From Pagrus major (taxonomy: Eukaryota; Chordata; Actinopteri; Spariformes; Sparidae): 64,000 nucleotides of DNA. The position numbers and the translations under genes are program-made. The stretch covers positions 20,301,458-20,365,457 of the forward strand of contig NC_133219.1 of NCBI RefSeq assembly GCF_040436345.1, in the 5' to 3' direction. How positions within the stretch are numbered: position 1 is the first letter of the stretch; the number at the start of each line of letters is the position of its first letter. Below, in pieces: positions 13,901-24,973 of the stretch. The notes under the pieces were generated by a model. That model did not search any database. It saw nothing but the letters and a program-made list of their open reading frames with translations, and had not been told where the DNA came from.

Positions 13901-15400
13901 AGCTGTGGGAGATGCACAACAGGTGGGATTTTTCTTTCCTCTGAGCCACAGAGAGGAAAAAAAAACACGTGCAGTCAAACAGTTCTCAAAATGTGACATC
14001 TGTTTTTGTAACTGAGCTTCGCTGTTTGTTTCTAACACATTACAGCTGTGAAGTGTGCCTTTGAGATTTGAGTTAATTAAGACATGTACAAAGCCCAGAT
14101 TTTGTTTTCTTCTCATTGCGGTGTCTTATTGTTCTCGAAAATTTTTGCAAGTTTCACAAGTAGGATTTTATTTCTGTTATTTGCCAATTTAGCACCGCAT
14201 CCACATGGTCCAAGTTACAGAAAAATGTTATTGTGTGCAGCTTTTTGCTTTTCACTGATCAGGAAACATTAATTGTGCAACATCAAAGTGATAAAATCAG
14301 AATTCAGACATTTTTAGATTTAGTGTAGTTGCCTCAGGAACCATTTGTACAAAAAGACACATGTACAAGTAAAAATGTATGCATGTCATACTGAAGGTGT
14401 TGTTTTCTGTCTTGGCTGCAGGCATCCTGTAAGGCATGTACGCTTTAACACCAGCACCTTGGTAACAGCCAACATCCCCGATGACAAGTCGCCAAGGGGG
14501 GCCTGCATCACAGACGATGACCTTACAGCTCACCGCAGGTCACTGAACTCCCTCCCACACTCTTCTTCTTCTTTTTTTTAAAACAGGGATCTTCTCTACA
14601 TCCACTTACCATGTCCGACGAGCTTGCACAGCCGCTGAGTCAGAGATATTTTGTCAATTAACAGCTGCTCTGTACCTTTTATATAACGCGAATCCAACCT
14701 TGTAACATTCTTAAAGGATTATGTGATATTTTGGGAAATAGGTATATTTTTGTTTCCTTGCAGAGAGAAGATTGATATCACTCTTAGATTAGTTTAGCAA
14801 GAAGACTGGAAACGAGGTGAAGCAGGCGGCCTGGCTCTGTCCACAGGAAACCCCCCCACAGGAAAGTGACTCCCTTTAGTCACTGGTCCTGGCCAAGAAA
14901 TAGTCTGACACATAACTGCCTGTAAAACCTCAAATAGTTGTTTTTAGTCTTTTGTACAGATTAAACAAAAAAGATGATGACGAGGCTGCTAGCCTTTCTT
15001 AATTTAACTGTTTCTCACATTGGGAGCACATGATCTCACAGACAACCTGCTGCTCCTGTGTTACAAGTTGTTGTGGTAAATGAAAACATCCCAAAAATTA
15101 GGAGCATTTTTCTGTTCAATAGTCATTGGTCATTGGTCTAAACCTCAGAATGAGCCATCTCTGGCTAAGTCAAGCATCCAGTATGGACAGTATTTAAACA
15201 AATCAAATAAGTCATTTTTGTTTTCTTCCTTCAGACACAGGGGAGTCATCTGCCACTACGACTTCTCTGAAGACGCGTTATCACAGGATCACGTCCTGCC
15301 CATCTGCAGGTCTGACTTCACCGAGTCATACGGCTACAACTACAACATCGGCCTGGCGATGCCTTACGACAGGCTGTCAGGCTCCCATCCATCCCACTGA
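1525..15400 (+). CDS. fbxw8: FBXW8, F-box and WD40 repeat protein 8 (5' partial, 7 exons to the stop)
   Basis: Substrate receptor of the CUL7-RBX1-SKP1 ubiquitin ligase (established for the family), cytosolic/Golgi-associated. Coding exons: 1525-1682, 1814-2010, 2756-2974, 9621-9748, 13749-13922, 14422-14538, 15235-15400. All junctions are GT-AG and all phases join. The 386 or so residues read as successive WD40 blades: GDVRLWDT, then AYEDG-CVDLWSTETG, IQALALS, PVTCLDAS, IHVYSLETG, DFTCINL, VRVFDLRAGSSVASL, DDWKIVSGGGEGLVCVWE, HPVRHVRF. The tail HRGVICHYDF...YNYNIGLAMPYD matches the FBXW8 C-terminus. The exon starting at 1525 opens in mid-codon, so translation begins upstream; the F-box is not in the window. 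The third intron is 6.6 kb. The gene converges with tesc. Identity is strong because order and spacing of motifs follow FBXW8 along the whole length rather than another FBXW protein. Confidence 0.93.
2280..2595. repeat. Dispersed repeat, family A copy 1
   Basis: Lies in an fbxw8 intron. It carries repeated GTTAGC/GCTAGC words and then GGTTAGCATGCTAAC, and ends with a 20-base motif at 2576-2595 (core ATTGCACCTTTAA) found identically at 21341-21360. Body segments such as GTGTTTACAC and GAGCTTT-GAC-TGGAC also recur at 18205-18250 and 21250-21285. A TTAA terminus suggests a non-autonomous DNA element, but both ends could not be delimited. Confidence 0.6.
4884..4934. repeat. (GT)n microsatellite running into GC-alternating DNA
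   Basis: About 51 consecutive bases alternate pyrimidine and purine: a TG run, then GCGCACGCGCATGTGC. It lies inside the large fbxw8 intron and is likely length-polymorphic. Confidence 0.9.
5275..5455. repeat. Dispersed SINE-like repeat fragment
   Basis: Contains the words TTAAGTGCCTTGCTCAAGGG and GGTGGTAATGAGGGAGG, then CCCCACCCAGACTTATCCTG and CTTGGGGGTCACTGGTTC. This string of motifs is typical of a high-copy repeat in teleost genomes (recalled consensus, name not asserted). No second copy was seen in this window. Confidence 0.5.
9212..9231. repeat. Family A-like terminal motif, inverted
   Basis: TTAAAGGTGC-TATTTGTAAG is, with few changes, the reverse complement of the end shared by the family A copies at 2576-2595 and 21341-21360. 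It suggests another element end in this fbxw8 intron, about 390 bp before exon 9621-9748. The other end was not identified. Confidence 0.4.
11418..11610. repeat. Dispersed repeat, family C copy 1
   Basis: In an fbxw8 intron. The segment CCCATCAGCCTCAGCT, followed by AATTAGCAAA and repeated GCTAA words, recurs at about 46395-46450 (CCCATCAGCCTCAGCT, AAATTAGCAAATG), which identifies a shared repeat. Further along, GTGAGCACGTTAGAATGCTG, TTTAGCTCAAAATCAC and CCTAAGTACAGGCTAACAGA fit a common teleost dispersed repeat known to me by consensus only. Confidence 0.65.
14711..14960. repeat. Dispersed repeat, family B copy 1 (MITE-like)
   Basis: Begins TTAAAGGATTATGTGATATT, then TTTTGGGAAATA, AGAAGATTGATATCACTCT, AGACTGGAAACGAGG and GCCTGGCTCTGTCCACAGG, and later GGCCAAGAAATAGTCTGACA. 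A reverse-complement fragment of the same family is at about 20990-21100 (GAGAGTGGCATCAATCCTC). It sits in the last fbxw8 intron. The motif order matches an abundant percomorph repeat (recalled consensus). Confidence 0.6.
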
Positions 15401-15735
15401 CATGCAGTTCTCTTAACTGCATCCAGGCTCAGTTTTTAACTGAACGGACAACAGAAACTTTCATCCTTTAACAGTTTAATTCTCCAAACTGTATCATTTT
15501 ATTTTACTACTTTCCTTTTAGTACCCTTGTCAAATACTTTTGGAAATGTAACATTTCATTTTTAAAGTATCTCTGTATGTGCTGCATTGGTATTTGTAAG
15601 TTAAAACGATGAATTCTGCTTCCCAGATGTTGCACAGGATCTCAGCTTTGCAAACCATGACTGTAAAATTAATGAATTTTTAAATCATGTTTGGCTTTTT
15701 GGATTTGATTCAGTTCTGCTGTGCAACATCATAGC

Positions 15736-15741
15736 AATAAA
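15736..15741 (+). terminator. fbxw8: Candidate poly(A) signal of fbxw8
   Basis: AATAAA, 336 bases after the fbxw8 stop codon, on the coding strand. It is followed by a T-rich stretch. Confidence 0.6.
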
Positions 15742-15855
15742 AAATGTAATTTCTACCTCATTTACCTAATTAGATTCTTACTTTGTGTGTTTGTTACCAG
15801 TTCTTCTGGAAAAAAAAGACATCTTACACATGCATTTTTATATTAATGTCTTACA

Positions 15856-15861
15856 TTTATT
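15856..15861 (-). terminator. tesc: Candidate poly(A) signal of tesc
   Basis: AATAAA on the minus strand (TTTATT on +), about 680 bases past the tesc stop. It is the only canonical signal I noticed between the tesc stop and the fbxw8 end. Confidence 0.45.
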
Positions 15862-16541
15862 AATTCATTAATACAACTCAGTGCAAATTCTGTAATAATA
15901 AATCTTAGGGAAAGGTAAGTCTTTAACTGATTCGCTAGCGGTCGAATATAGTTGCTTTTCATGGTAGAACAGCAGTGGTTGGTTACACAGAGTCTCAGAG
16001 GAATGGATACATTGAACCTGGAATGGTATGTGCCCTGGAGTCTCACGCTTGGGATGTTAGCCCTAACAGATGACCCGTGAATGCCAGAGCAGCCACTGAG
16101 CACGACTGACTTCATCTGAATTGTGAACCTTTTGACTAAATATAAAGAATCCTTCACATTTACATGCTGGTTACAAAAAGATAGAGAAAGAGGTAGTGTG
16201 TTAGTGTGAAACCTGATTTTTAGGAGTTTGGCAAAAGGTGGGAAAGAAATCTATTTGAAATATGTGACACTTGATACAAAAAGGGATCACAATGCTTTAA
16301 AATTGAATTAACAATTTTCTAAAACTGCATCTTTAGGTTTTTAAAACCTTACTCCGCAGCAGATGTTCTTCATACGTCCTATAAAAATGTAATTACATCA
16401 TGTTATTAGTCTATAATTATTTCCCTCCATCCAAAAAAAATCTTAGTGCATATAAGTGTTTGGCTTCATTCCATTTAAGGACTGGAGAGGTTCTGCTAAA
16501 AACAGCAGCAACATTAACATTTCTTTACAAGAAGAATTCTC

Positions 16542-19500
16542 TCAAGAGGACGATTTCCCACAACGCATTGTCGTAGTGTCCACATCCAAAAAGCGAATGT
16601 GCATCCTCGACTCCATTTCAAGCCCTTTTAGAATCTGTGGACAGATAAAATGACATAAGTAACTGACATTAGAAAAAGGGGGTTTATATGTTTTGATCAG
16701 GTGGTAAATAAAGTTGTAAAACTGCAAACCTGTTCAAAATGCTCAAACGTTATTCCTTCATAGAAATCATCTGGGGCCTGAAGTGACAAAGAGACACACA
16801 GTTACTTTGCTGCAGATATTCAACTGTGAGAATTTGTTGAAACACTTTAGTTTTGCTAACTTCCATTACCATGTGGGGCACATTTGTGCTCGCCACTTCC
16901 AACATGGCAGCATCTGCTATCGCCTTGGCAGCTTCTTGCCCGATGGCTCCGCTTTTTGACAGAAGCTCCTCTACTACCTTGGATGAGAAGAACATTGTTA
17001 GTCTTTAAACCCTCATCGGGGCTGAAACAGCATCACTCTTCAAGCCACATAGGGAAACTTCTGGCATCCAAATAACATCATTAGTAAACTACTGTATGTA
17101 CAGCAGGCACAAATTTAGCTACTCAGCTGGTTTTGATTAAACAATGCCAAAGGTTACCGGAGGATTGAAAGTTGTCCAGCTCATTAACTGATGTTTAGGA
17201 AATAATTTGGAAAGCTTGCTTTAGCCTCAATTTCTATCAAAACTGAAATGCTGTAAGTAACGTCACATTTGAATCATCCCTGCTCCGATATGCTCCATTG
17301 CAACATTATCTCTCAATTGGAAAAAACACAAAACAACTCTTCAAATTAAGGAAGCAGGATGCTGTTTTTTTTAAAACCAAGATTAAAATGCAACCTCATC
17401 AGAACATTGAAGGCTTAAACACCATGAGAGTGAATGAAGTTTAAAGGGAACTGCTCAACAAGAGTCCTTAATTTAGCTGCCACAAAACGGGTCTGACTTC
17501 ATACATTTAGATAACAGCGACACATAAAGTCTGCCAGCTTGTTATTGTACTTTTATTGCTTGCTAACTGCTTGCTGTCAACCCACACTTATTTTGTCTGA
17601 TTATATCTTATCTATCACTTCTCTGTCTGGGTGTGTAGGGACTGCTTGGTTCACCATTGTGTTACATAGCTGTTTTGCACCTGTTTGGTCGGGACAACTT
17701 GAACCCAATACTTTTAGAGTTTACTGACATCATGTAATTGCCAGAATAGCACAACTATATGTCATCCTGGGCAATAATAGTCAGTAAGCAAATGGCCATG
17801 TACACCCTTTTAATTACAGTTTTTCTCAGAAGGTTAAGCATATGAGATTTTAAACGTTAATAAAGCAGCAAACAGCTATTTGCTATGTAAATATATAGAG
17901 GAGTAATGGTATCCTGAACAGAGAATGACGTCCCTCTCCCTCTGTGTGTGTGTGTGTGTGTGTGTTATTAACTAGGCTACTTAAATTTTTGTTTTGGCGG
18001 CTAGGACGGCCACATGCATATTCGTGTATGTGAGTCCCTCCCCTGTTCCAACATGGCGGCCTTGTAAGAAACTCTCATATTATACCTAATCAGTTCAAAT
18101 AAACATGTTTCGAAAACATTTTAAGCAAGAAACAGGCTCTGCAGTAACAGAATCTTGATTCATATTTGACTTCGAACTTCGATCACATGGGACCAGAGGA
18201 GCGTTGGTGTTTACACTGCTAGCAGGTAAGGAGCTTTGGACATGGACGGGCCAGGGTTAGCGAGTAAGCAAGCTTACTTCAATATATATCTCTGCAAATT
18301 CTAAATTAAAAAGCAGCTTTATAATTGTAACTTTGTACAGACTAGTTAATGATGTACATGTGATTAAATGTATGGATATACCATACTTTTTTATATGGAT
18401 AGTTTCTTTTCCAAGGCAACTTTAAATCAATGTTTGTTTTCTTACCTTCCTGTATTCCTCCAGAGTGATGGTGCCATCGTTGTCCGTGTCATGCATGTTG
18501 AACAGGACTGGGGGACACAGAATGGAAATTGTAGTGGTTAGTCGGATTTCTTAGGAAATTTCCATCATCAGAATCAAAGTAGAAAGGATCTCACTAATAG
18601 CCCAGAGGAAGTTTTGATTAGAGGAATGTTAATGAAGATGCAGAGCTAAGAGCAGAATAACAAAACATGTCCCCCTCAGGCCGTGTCAGAACTACCACTG
18701 CTGAATGTAAAAAAAATATACATTAAAAAATAAATAAAAATCGGACTGAGGCTACGAAGCACCTTCAAAATGCCACTACTCCCCTTACAGTGACATTTAC
18801 AAGATGCAGTCCAATGACAATACTTCATGTTCAACAGTCATGTGGCACTAACAAGGATAAATGCCGGTTTTCTTCCTCGGGCCACAACAACGACAGTTTG
18901 ACTGTACTGCAGACATTATTTCTGAGCAGTCGATAGAATGCCAGTTTTAATGTCAAACTGGCTCGTCTTCTTTTGTTTCATCAAGTTCCTGAGGTTGAAA
19001 TATATCATTATGACAGCAGGAAGAGCTGTGTTGATTTATGGTCATCCAGCAAAAAGGAAAATCTAATAAAAATGTGTGGGGGGAAAAAATGTATGAACAC
19101 AACAGGTGACAACAGAGAAACAATTCAGATCAATGGTTTGTGTAAAGCCAAGCAGGGCTGGTCATGATCAGTCTTTAGATAGTGTGGGAGACAGACGCAG
19201 TTTGTAGTGTCATTTGCTAATTATGTAATTTTTTGTGTATTTCTTCTACATTACTTGGTTTCATGCAGAAGTTTCAGTGATCCAAAACAATACCAGTAAA
19301 TGGCAGCTGTTAATGACAGCCGATTAGAGGATTAAAGAAAGGGTCATGGCTACAATTAGAGACACACCTCAGTTTACCACATTAGCAGATAACTAGCTAT
19401 TATACATGGCTGGATTAACCTGCTTGGAGGGCAAAAAATGTCACTAGTCACCTAAATCTTCCCCTCCAGCTATCTGCATTTAGCACCGTCCACTCTGCAC

Positions 19501-22500
19501 ATTTATATATGTAGCTTGAGTCCTTCATGTACCCACCAACTACAGCACAGCTCTATCATACTGTATTGGTTAGGTGAAGTAGTCCAACCTGCATAAACAA
19601 GGAACAACTTGAAACAATGCCTAACTTGTTAATAATTTAAAGCCTTTTATAGGGCAGGAGCGAGCTGAGGATATAAAATATGATATCTTACGTAGAACAA
19701 TGGGAACAATGGCTTCACGCAGTGTCAGTCAATTTGCTTTAATTTGAGTAAACACAAACTCGTTCAGGAATGTGCACCAGTTCAGTATCTAGCCAAAATC
19801 CGAGCTTTAAGGGGGCCCTTAGTCTAGCTGCCCACTTTTGACACTACAGGAGTTTGTTTTAGTTATACTGGGAAATGCAGGAAGTCACAAATCACACATG
19901 GCAGGTTGAGGGGAAGAAGGTACACCAAAAATCTAAATTCAAAATCGTTCATCCTGAAATAAATCAACATGACAGACTGATTATAATAATGGTATAATAA
20001 TATCTGAGGCTGAATTTGGGCCTCAAACAGGTGGCTAGAAATGATCCTGATGTACTTGGATTTGTGAAGCTGCTGTTCTGGCCATGAATATGCACAAGGC
20101 TCTCCAGTGTTAGCTACCATGCAGTGAGAAATCGACTCAACACACACTTTGTGGTGACTGAAATGAGACATCACTGATTTGTCAGGCTATCTGCACAGAG
20201 TGGTGCACTTTTTTCCTGCTATTTTGTAATGAGATACATGCAAAAGGGAGACACAGGGGAGAAAGCCGGTCCTAGCTCCAAACATGAGAATCTTAACCAG
20301 CCAGTATATCTGCTTCGCTTGTATCTAATGTTGTTGTATTAAAAATGAAGTGCAGTGTGTACACTCACAGCGCAGCTTCTCTTTTCTCATGGCTTCCTTC
20401 TCCTCATCCGTCGTCTTCAAAGTCGGAGGGCGGAAGTGGGACATGACCATGAGGAACTGCTCGAAGCCAATCTCATCGCAGGAGCCCACCTCATCCTGAT
20501 GCTGGTTCCTGAGTCACAAACAGAAAAAATCAATGTCTAGGCATTGTGCATTAAAATTCAACCAAATTGGCTATTTCCATGTCTGTAAATAGATCAATTC
20601 TATGCAAATTGCAGAAAAAATTACATTTTGATCATCAGGCTGTATGGATGCAATCACACGCAGAAAGATCGCACCAAAAGAGAAAGTTTACCGATGTGTT
20701 TTTGCTTTTGGCCCAATAAGACTTGAGTGCCTGTGAACTACAGTCACATGATTTTATCAGACAGTCTATGTTGTGGCTTGTCCTGTTAAACTAGGCTAAA
20801 GTATGAGGAACTGCTTGTTTTAAAATGTCAGCAGCTGTGTCTTTTAGACATAAAACCCTCAGTTAGACGACATTTCCTTTACTACACATTTTGTTTTCAA
20901 ACACTGCGCTGCATTTTTCTTGGATGAAGATTGAAAACCCTCATCGTCAGCCATCTCAATGCAATAGATGTTTGCCAGCTAGCCTTTTCCCCTCGTTGTT
21001 AAAACCTTGTGCTAAGCTACGCTAACCTACTGCTGGAGTCAGCTTTCTTTAATGTACAGACGTGAGAGTGGCATCAATCCTCTCATCTAATTATCTACCT
21101 GTTGAATTCACGCTACCAACAAATAGTGGCAGCATATCACCAGAGTAAATGCTAACTGCTGCTAGCCAGGTATTCTATTTCATGGCAGGATTGTTACTGT
21201 TAGCCAGTTAGCTCAGGTAGCAGTGCAGCTAGCCAGACTAAAGGGGCAGTGTTGGTGTTTACATTGCTTGCTCAGGAGCTTTGGACTGAGGTTTGATTTG
21301 GATGATTTTGGTTAACTTTTGAACTTTTAAAACTAAAATTCTTACATATTGCACCTTTAATATTTACCACAGAAGTAGGTTGAGAAATAATGTTGCTTAG
21401 ACAGACTGACCTTTTGATAATTAGGAATGTTAAAAGACTTCATAAAAACATCATATGATAGAGGTTTGGTTTTTAAAGTGTTTTGAATATATCTGAAATA
21501 GTATAATGATACTGCTAATAATATCTGTTAAAATGGCTATTAGCCAGTGGGTGGAGAGTGTTTGGTGTAATTGGACTGTACCCACCTTTTGTCGAAGAAT
21601 GCATCAACAATTTGCTTTTTGATTGGATTATTGGCGAGGGCTGGTATGCGGTGCAAGTCTTCTTTACTGCAGCGCAGAGAGAAAGAGAAAGTCCATTATC
21701 ATAAAACAGACACCACAGTACCGGCATGTTTCAACAATACTGAATGTTATTTATGGGGAGTAACTCTAGCTGAAGGTAAACTGTCTAACCTGCTATGTGC
21801 AACATGTCTTCCTTGTTTCTTTTTAAAGGGAAGCAACCTGTGATCTATCACGTCCAGCATGTCACTTTGGCAGCTTTGTGTGTGTTTATACATGAATGAC
21901 GGTGTGTGTACAGTATGTGTCAGCTCTGCGTGTTCCCGGTGCATCGACATATTGTATTTGCCCAATGTGTCTGCGTTTGCATTAGTTCAGCCTGCGTGTG
22001 TCACCATATGTTGCTTGTTTGTGTCCGTGCCAGAGATACCAGATAACCCACAATTCATCACTCTAGCCACCAAGCAGGTGCTATCTCATTTTTAGTGGCG
22101 ACTGCAGAGGCTGAATGGTTTCCATAAAAACCACATGCAGCTGAGCACACATGTGCAGGCATTTGTCTTAAACATTTTTACCTTATTGTCTCTTCATTTC
22201 CACTCAGCTGCTGGAATCTTTTGTGGAGGTTTTTAATCTGCTCCAGTGAAACTGAGAAGACACCAACAACATGAAGGTATGTCAATGATACACCCATAAT
22301 TAATCTTCACCCATCAGTAGGCCTCGCACACTCCTTCAATTGTTTTCAACATGCAATGACCCGATACTAAACAGATCATTCTTACTGAAAACTTACAATC
22401 ACTCTTTTTCTTGGTTTCTTTTAATTGTACTTTACTGGATTATGATTAAACGGCGAGACTTATTTTTACTGAACTGATCAGGTGCAGCTCTGCCATCAGT

Positions 22501-23763
22501 TTAATGGCAGAGCAAACACCCTTTGCACTGCTATGATTGTCTTTTTTATTCCATTTCAAAGCGTTCCTTGAATCATTAACTCACTGTGTGGACTAGTGAC
22601 TACACACTGAAAGGTGTAACCGTAATAATCTGACCTGCCTGCTCCCATATCAAGATGGGTTTGGCATTTTCAATTGTTTCGGTAAACACTTGTGTTTATT
22701 TTGACCCTTTTTACCCTCTCTCAGGAGCTGCGAAGTGGATGTTTGCAGTAGCAACTGTAGCTGCTGTGTGTACGGAGACGGATATACAGTCTCATGCAGG
22801 AACAAGTTTGTTGGTCGTGTGACTATTACAGTAATTGTGCAGGATCAACACATGCAGATGCAACACACAATTAACTGAAATGACATGGACCAATCAGCCA
22901 CCTAGAGAAGAAAAACAACAACAGAATCTGAGGGCAAGTATAGGTCAGTTAATGCAATCAAACATTTCATCAGTGTTTCCAGAGCAAAAATCCATAAAAA
23001 TCTCCACTGGGCCCACAGAGAGCGGGGTCAAAGCCACACCTTGAGGAAACAAAGGTAATAGAACAGTGCAAAGTCTCACCCATCAATAAAGTTGGGCTCA
23101 ATCTTGGATGCAACCCTTATCCTCGTTACTCCGACTGCATGCCTCTGCATGAATAGATTTCCTTTCAGGATCCTGCCCTTTCTAAAAATAGATCCACACA
23201 CTTTCTGCTGTTGGTGTTTCATTTCTTGATTGAACCTGTCTGTCCACACATGGGATGAAGACAACAGATAAGCTGTGTTAAAGCACCTCGGAATCCAGCT
23301 AATGTTACTTTCTGCAAAGTAAGAAGTGGGATTTCAACTCATGGAATGGATTGTTTGCGTGTTTTTACAAAAAAATGTAGTCCTGTCACATAACAGCACA
23401 TGCTTTATTTATAATGACTAGAGTATTGCGCTCAATCACAAATGGTCACATATGAAGCTAAAGCACTGCCTGTCGTTTACTGATCGCAGCAGCATTTAAC
23501 TTAACTGTCATGAACTTTAGTAAAAACTACTTGGTTTCCATTTGTCCAGTCATCTGCTTATTATCTTTCATTTCTCACCGCCACCAGACTTTTGCGCCCT
23601 AAAACTGAGCGATTTAACGCCAACACCACCGCGCACTGAATCAACAGTTATATAGATTCTAGAAGAAAAAAAGGTTCCCGTTTCATTTTTTTCTTTACTT
23701 ACATCCAGTTTTATCCGTCAGGTGCTGGTGCTCGTGGTCGGAGCGCGTCTGCGAAGCTCCCAT
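16542..23763 (-). CDS. tesc: Tescalcin (CHP3), EF-hand calcium sensor, 8 coding exons
   Basis: Calcineurin-B-homologous protein that binds and stabilises the Na+/H+ exchanger NHE1 and inhibits calcineurin (family knowledge), membrane-tethered by N-myristoylation. Minus-strand exons in gene order: 23763-23703, 22251-22182, 21666-21586, 20508-20369, 18507-18446, 16977-16870, 16777-16730, 16634-16542. They total 663 nt (220 aa; human 214) with every phase joining and GT-AG borders. The start is fixed by MGASQTRS, a myristoylation consensus, in a good initiation context. GFSLEQIKNLHKRFQQLSG and NPIKKQIVDAFFDKR match the family. The one canonical EF-hand loop is residues 124-135 (DTDNDGTITLEE); the other EF-like regions are degenerate, as in mammals. 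The C-terminus ends RCGKSSS instead of the short mammalian end. Teleosts have two paralogues; which one this is cannot be told here. Confidence 0.94.
17943..17965. repeat. (TG)n microsatellite
   Basis: An uninterrupted TG run in a tesc intron. Confidence 0.9.
17990..18320. repeat. Dispersed repeat, family A copy 2
   Basis: In a tesc intron. TTGGTGTTTACACTGCTAGC, GGAGCTTTGGACATGGAC and GGCCAGGGTTAGC correspond to segments of the copies at 2400-2480 and 21245-21290. The upstream part includes CCAACATGGCGGCC. Boundaries are approximate and the terminal TTAA motif is not preserved. Confidence 0.5.
20990..21100. repeat. Dispersed repeat, family B fragment (inverted)
   Basis: AAGCTACGCTAACCTACTGC, then CGTGAGAGTGGCATCAATCC, is the reverse-complement counterpart of the family B copy at 14711-14960 (GATTGATATCACTCT). 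It abuts a family A copy on its right, so two repeats lie side by side in this tesc intron. Confidence 0.5.
21120..21360. repeat. Dispersed repeat, family A copy 3
   Basis: In a tesc intron about 225 bp downstream of exon 21666-21586 in the gene's direction. Contains GTTAGCCAGTTAGCTCAGGT, CAGTGTTGGTGTTTACA and GGAGCTTTGGACTGAGG. It ends with the same 20-base motif at 21341-21360 that ends copy 1 at 2576-2595. Confidence 0.6.
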
Positions 23764-23865
23764 CGCCGCTGCTGTTCCACCGGTGCGTCAGGACGCACAA
23801 TCTGGTTCGACGGGCTCAACTTTCGTGCGCCGCCGCGGATTAACGCGCTGCTATGGGCAGGTCAC
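23703..23865 (-). promoter_or_regulatory. tesc: CpG-rich first exon and likely promoter-proximal DNA of tesc
   Basis: Against an AT-rich background, this stretch around the tesc start codon is rich in CG dinucleotides (for example GGAGCGCGTCTGCG and GCGCCGCCGCGG), as at a CpG-island type promoter. No TATA box was seen. The transcription start cannot be placed from sequence alone. Confidence 0.4.
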
Positions 23866-24091
23866 TGCAACTGTAGTCTGCTGCCGGTGTCCTGGAAACA
23901 TGTGGCATCCTCAAGGTCCTAAAACCACACAGTCTGTGGATAAATCAGCTGATGTCTTCAGTTTTTTTCTCTCCCCCCCCTTTTTTCAGTTTTCGTCAGT
24001 AAATCGTGGCTTTGTGCTTTACAAAAGAAGATGAATGATTATGGTTCAGTAAAATAAGTCAGAGAGAAGCTAGAAAAAAAACTTGAAACGC

Positions 24092-24097
24092 TTTATT
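24092..24097 (-). terminator. fbxo21: Candidate poly(A) signal of fbxo21
   Basis: AATAAA on the minus strand, about 880 bases past the fbxo21 stop and about 330 bases before the tesc start codon. T-rich alternatives near 24560-24595 would give a shorter 3' UTR. The 24098-24973 interval shows no coding evidence. Confidence 0.4.
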
Positions 24098-24973
24098 TTG
24101 TTGTAATTTCGCCAAAGCTCAGAGTCATTTCTGTTTCAAGTCAGTGGTCTCACTATTGTTTGTCCCCCCCCCCCAATGAACAGCTCAACAACACTGATGA
24201 GCCATGACATCCTACATGTTTCACTTGTAAATATACAGAAACAAAAACGATAATCTAGAAATGTGAAAGTTAAACTTCCATAAGTGCATGAAACTTGATT
24301 AAAAGATGGGGATTTAATAGTCAATTTACAAAGTCTTTCTTTATAGTCTTCTGTGTGGCACTGTAACTGCAGGTTTGGACTATACTGTATGCTGGGGGCT
24401 TGTTTGACTGGTCCTGGGTGCAGGGAGGTGTGGTCAGGAATTGGGGGAGCTCTGGGTGAAGGAGCATTCCTTGGTATTAGGTAAAGGGAGATTTACAGCA
24501 CCTGGACACCCATCCTGAACTTACTTGTCCACTTAACTGTGTGTTTCAAGTCTATGTTCCTTTTTTATTTTTTCTTCAAGGTCTGCTTATGCATTATTTT
24601 TGCAAACTCAGTCTCCTGCATCCTGGATAATGGACAGCCAGCTAGGCCTTATCACTCCACAGTTACAGCTTTGTTTTCTCAACAAATACACTGTGGTATT
24701 TAGTATGTATTAAATCTGTAGCTATCTTTGCAGCATGCTTCCGGACTATTTGGTCTTTTCCCAGACCTTTCCAGGAAATGTTAAAAATACCAGACCTGCA
24801 CATGAACATGACTGTGGCACAAAACCACATTTGACACCAAATCATCAGTTTCTGAAAATACTGTATACTGGAGTATGTGCAACAAAGCGGCAGCTAAGTG
24901 GATTGTGATTTAAGAATGGGTGACCAGCGATTGGTTAGCCAGGGTCGGCAGGGTGTCGGACACGGCTGCTTTG

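Larger units (their letters stand above)
15401..16541. other. Convergent 3' ends of fbxw8 and tesc
   Basis: Holds the fbxw8 3' UTR (left, + strand) and the tesc 3' UTR (right, - strand). No coding evidence is present beyond chance ORFs. Candidate poly(A) signals for the two genes are at 15736-15741 (+) and 15856-15861 (-). Confidence 0.6.
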
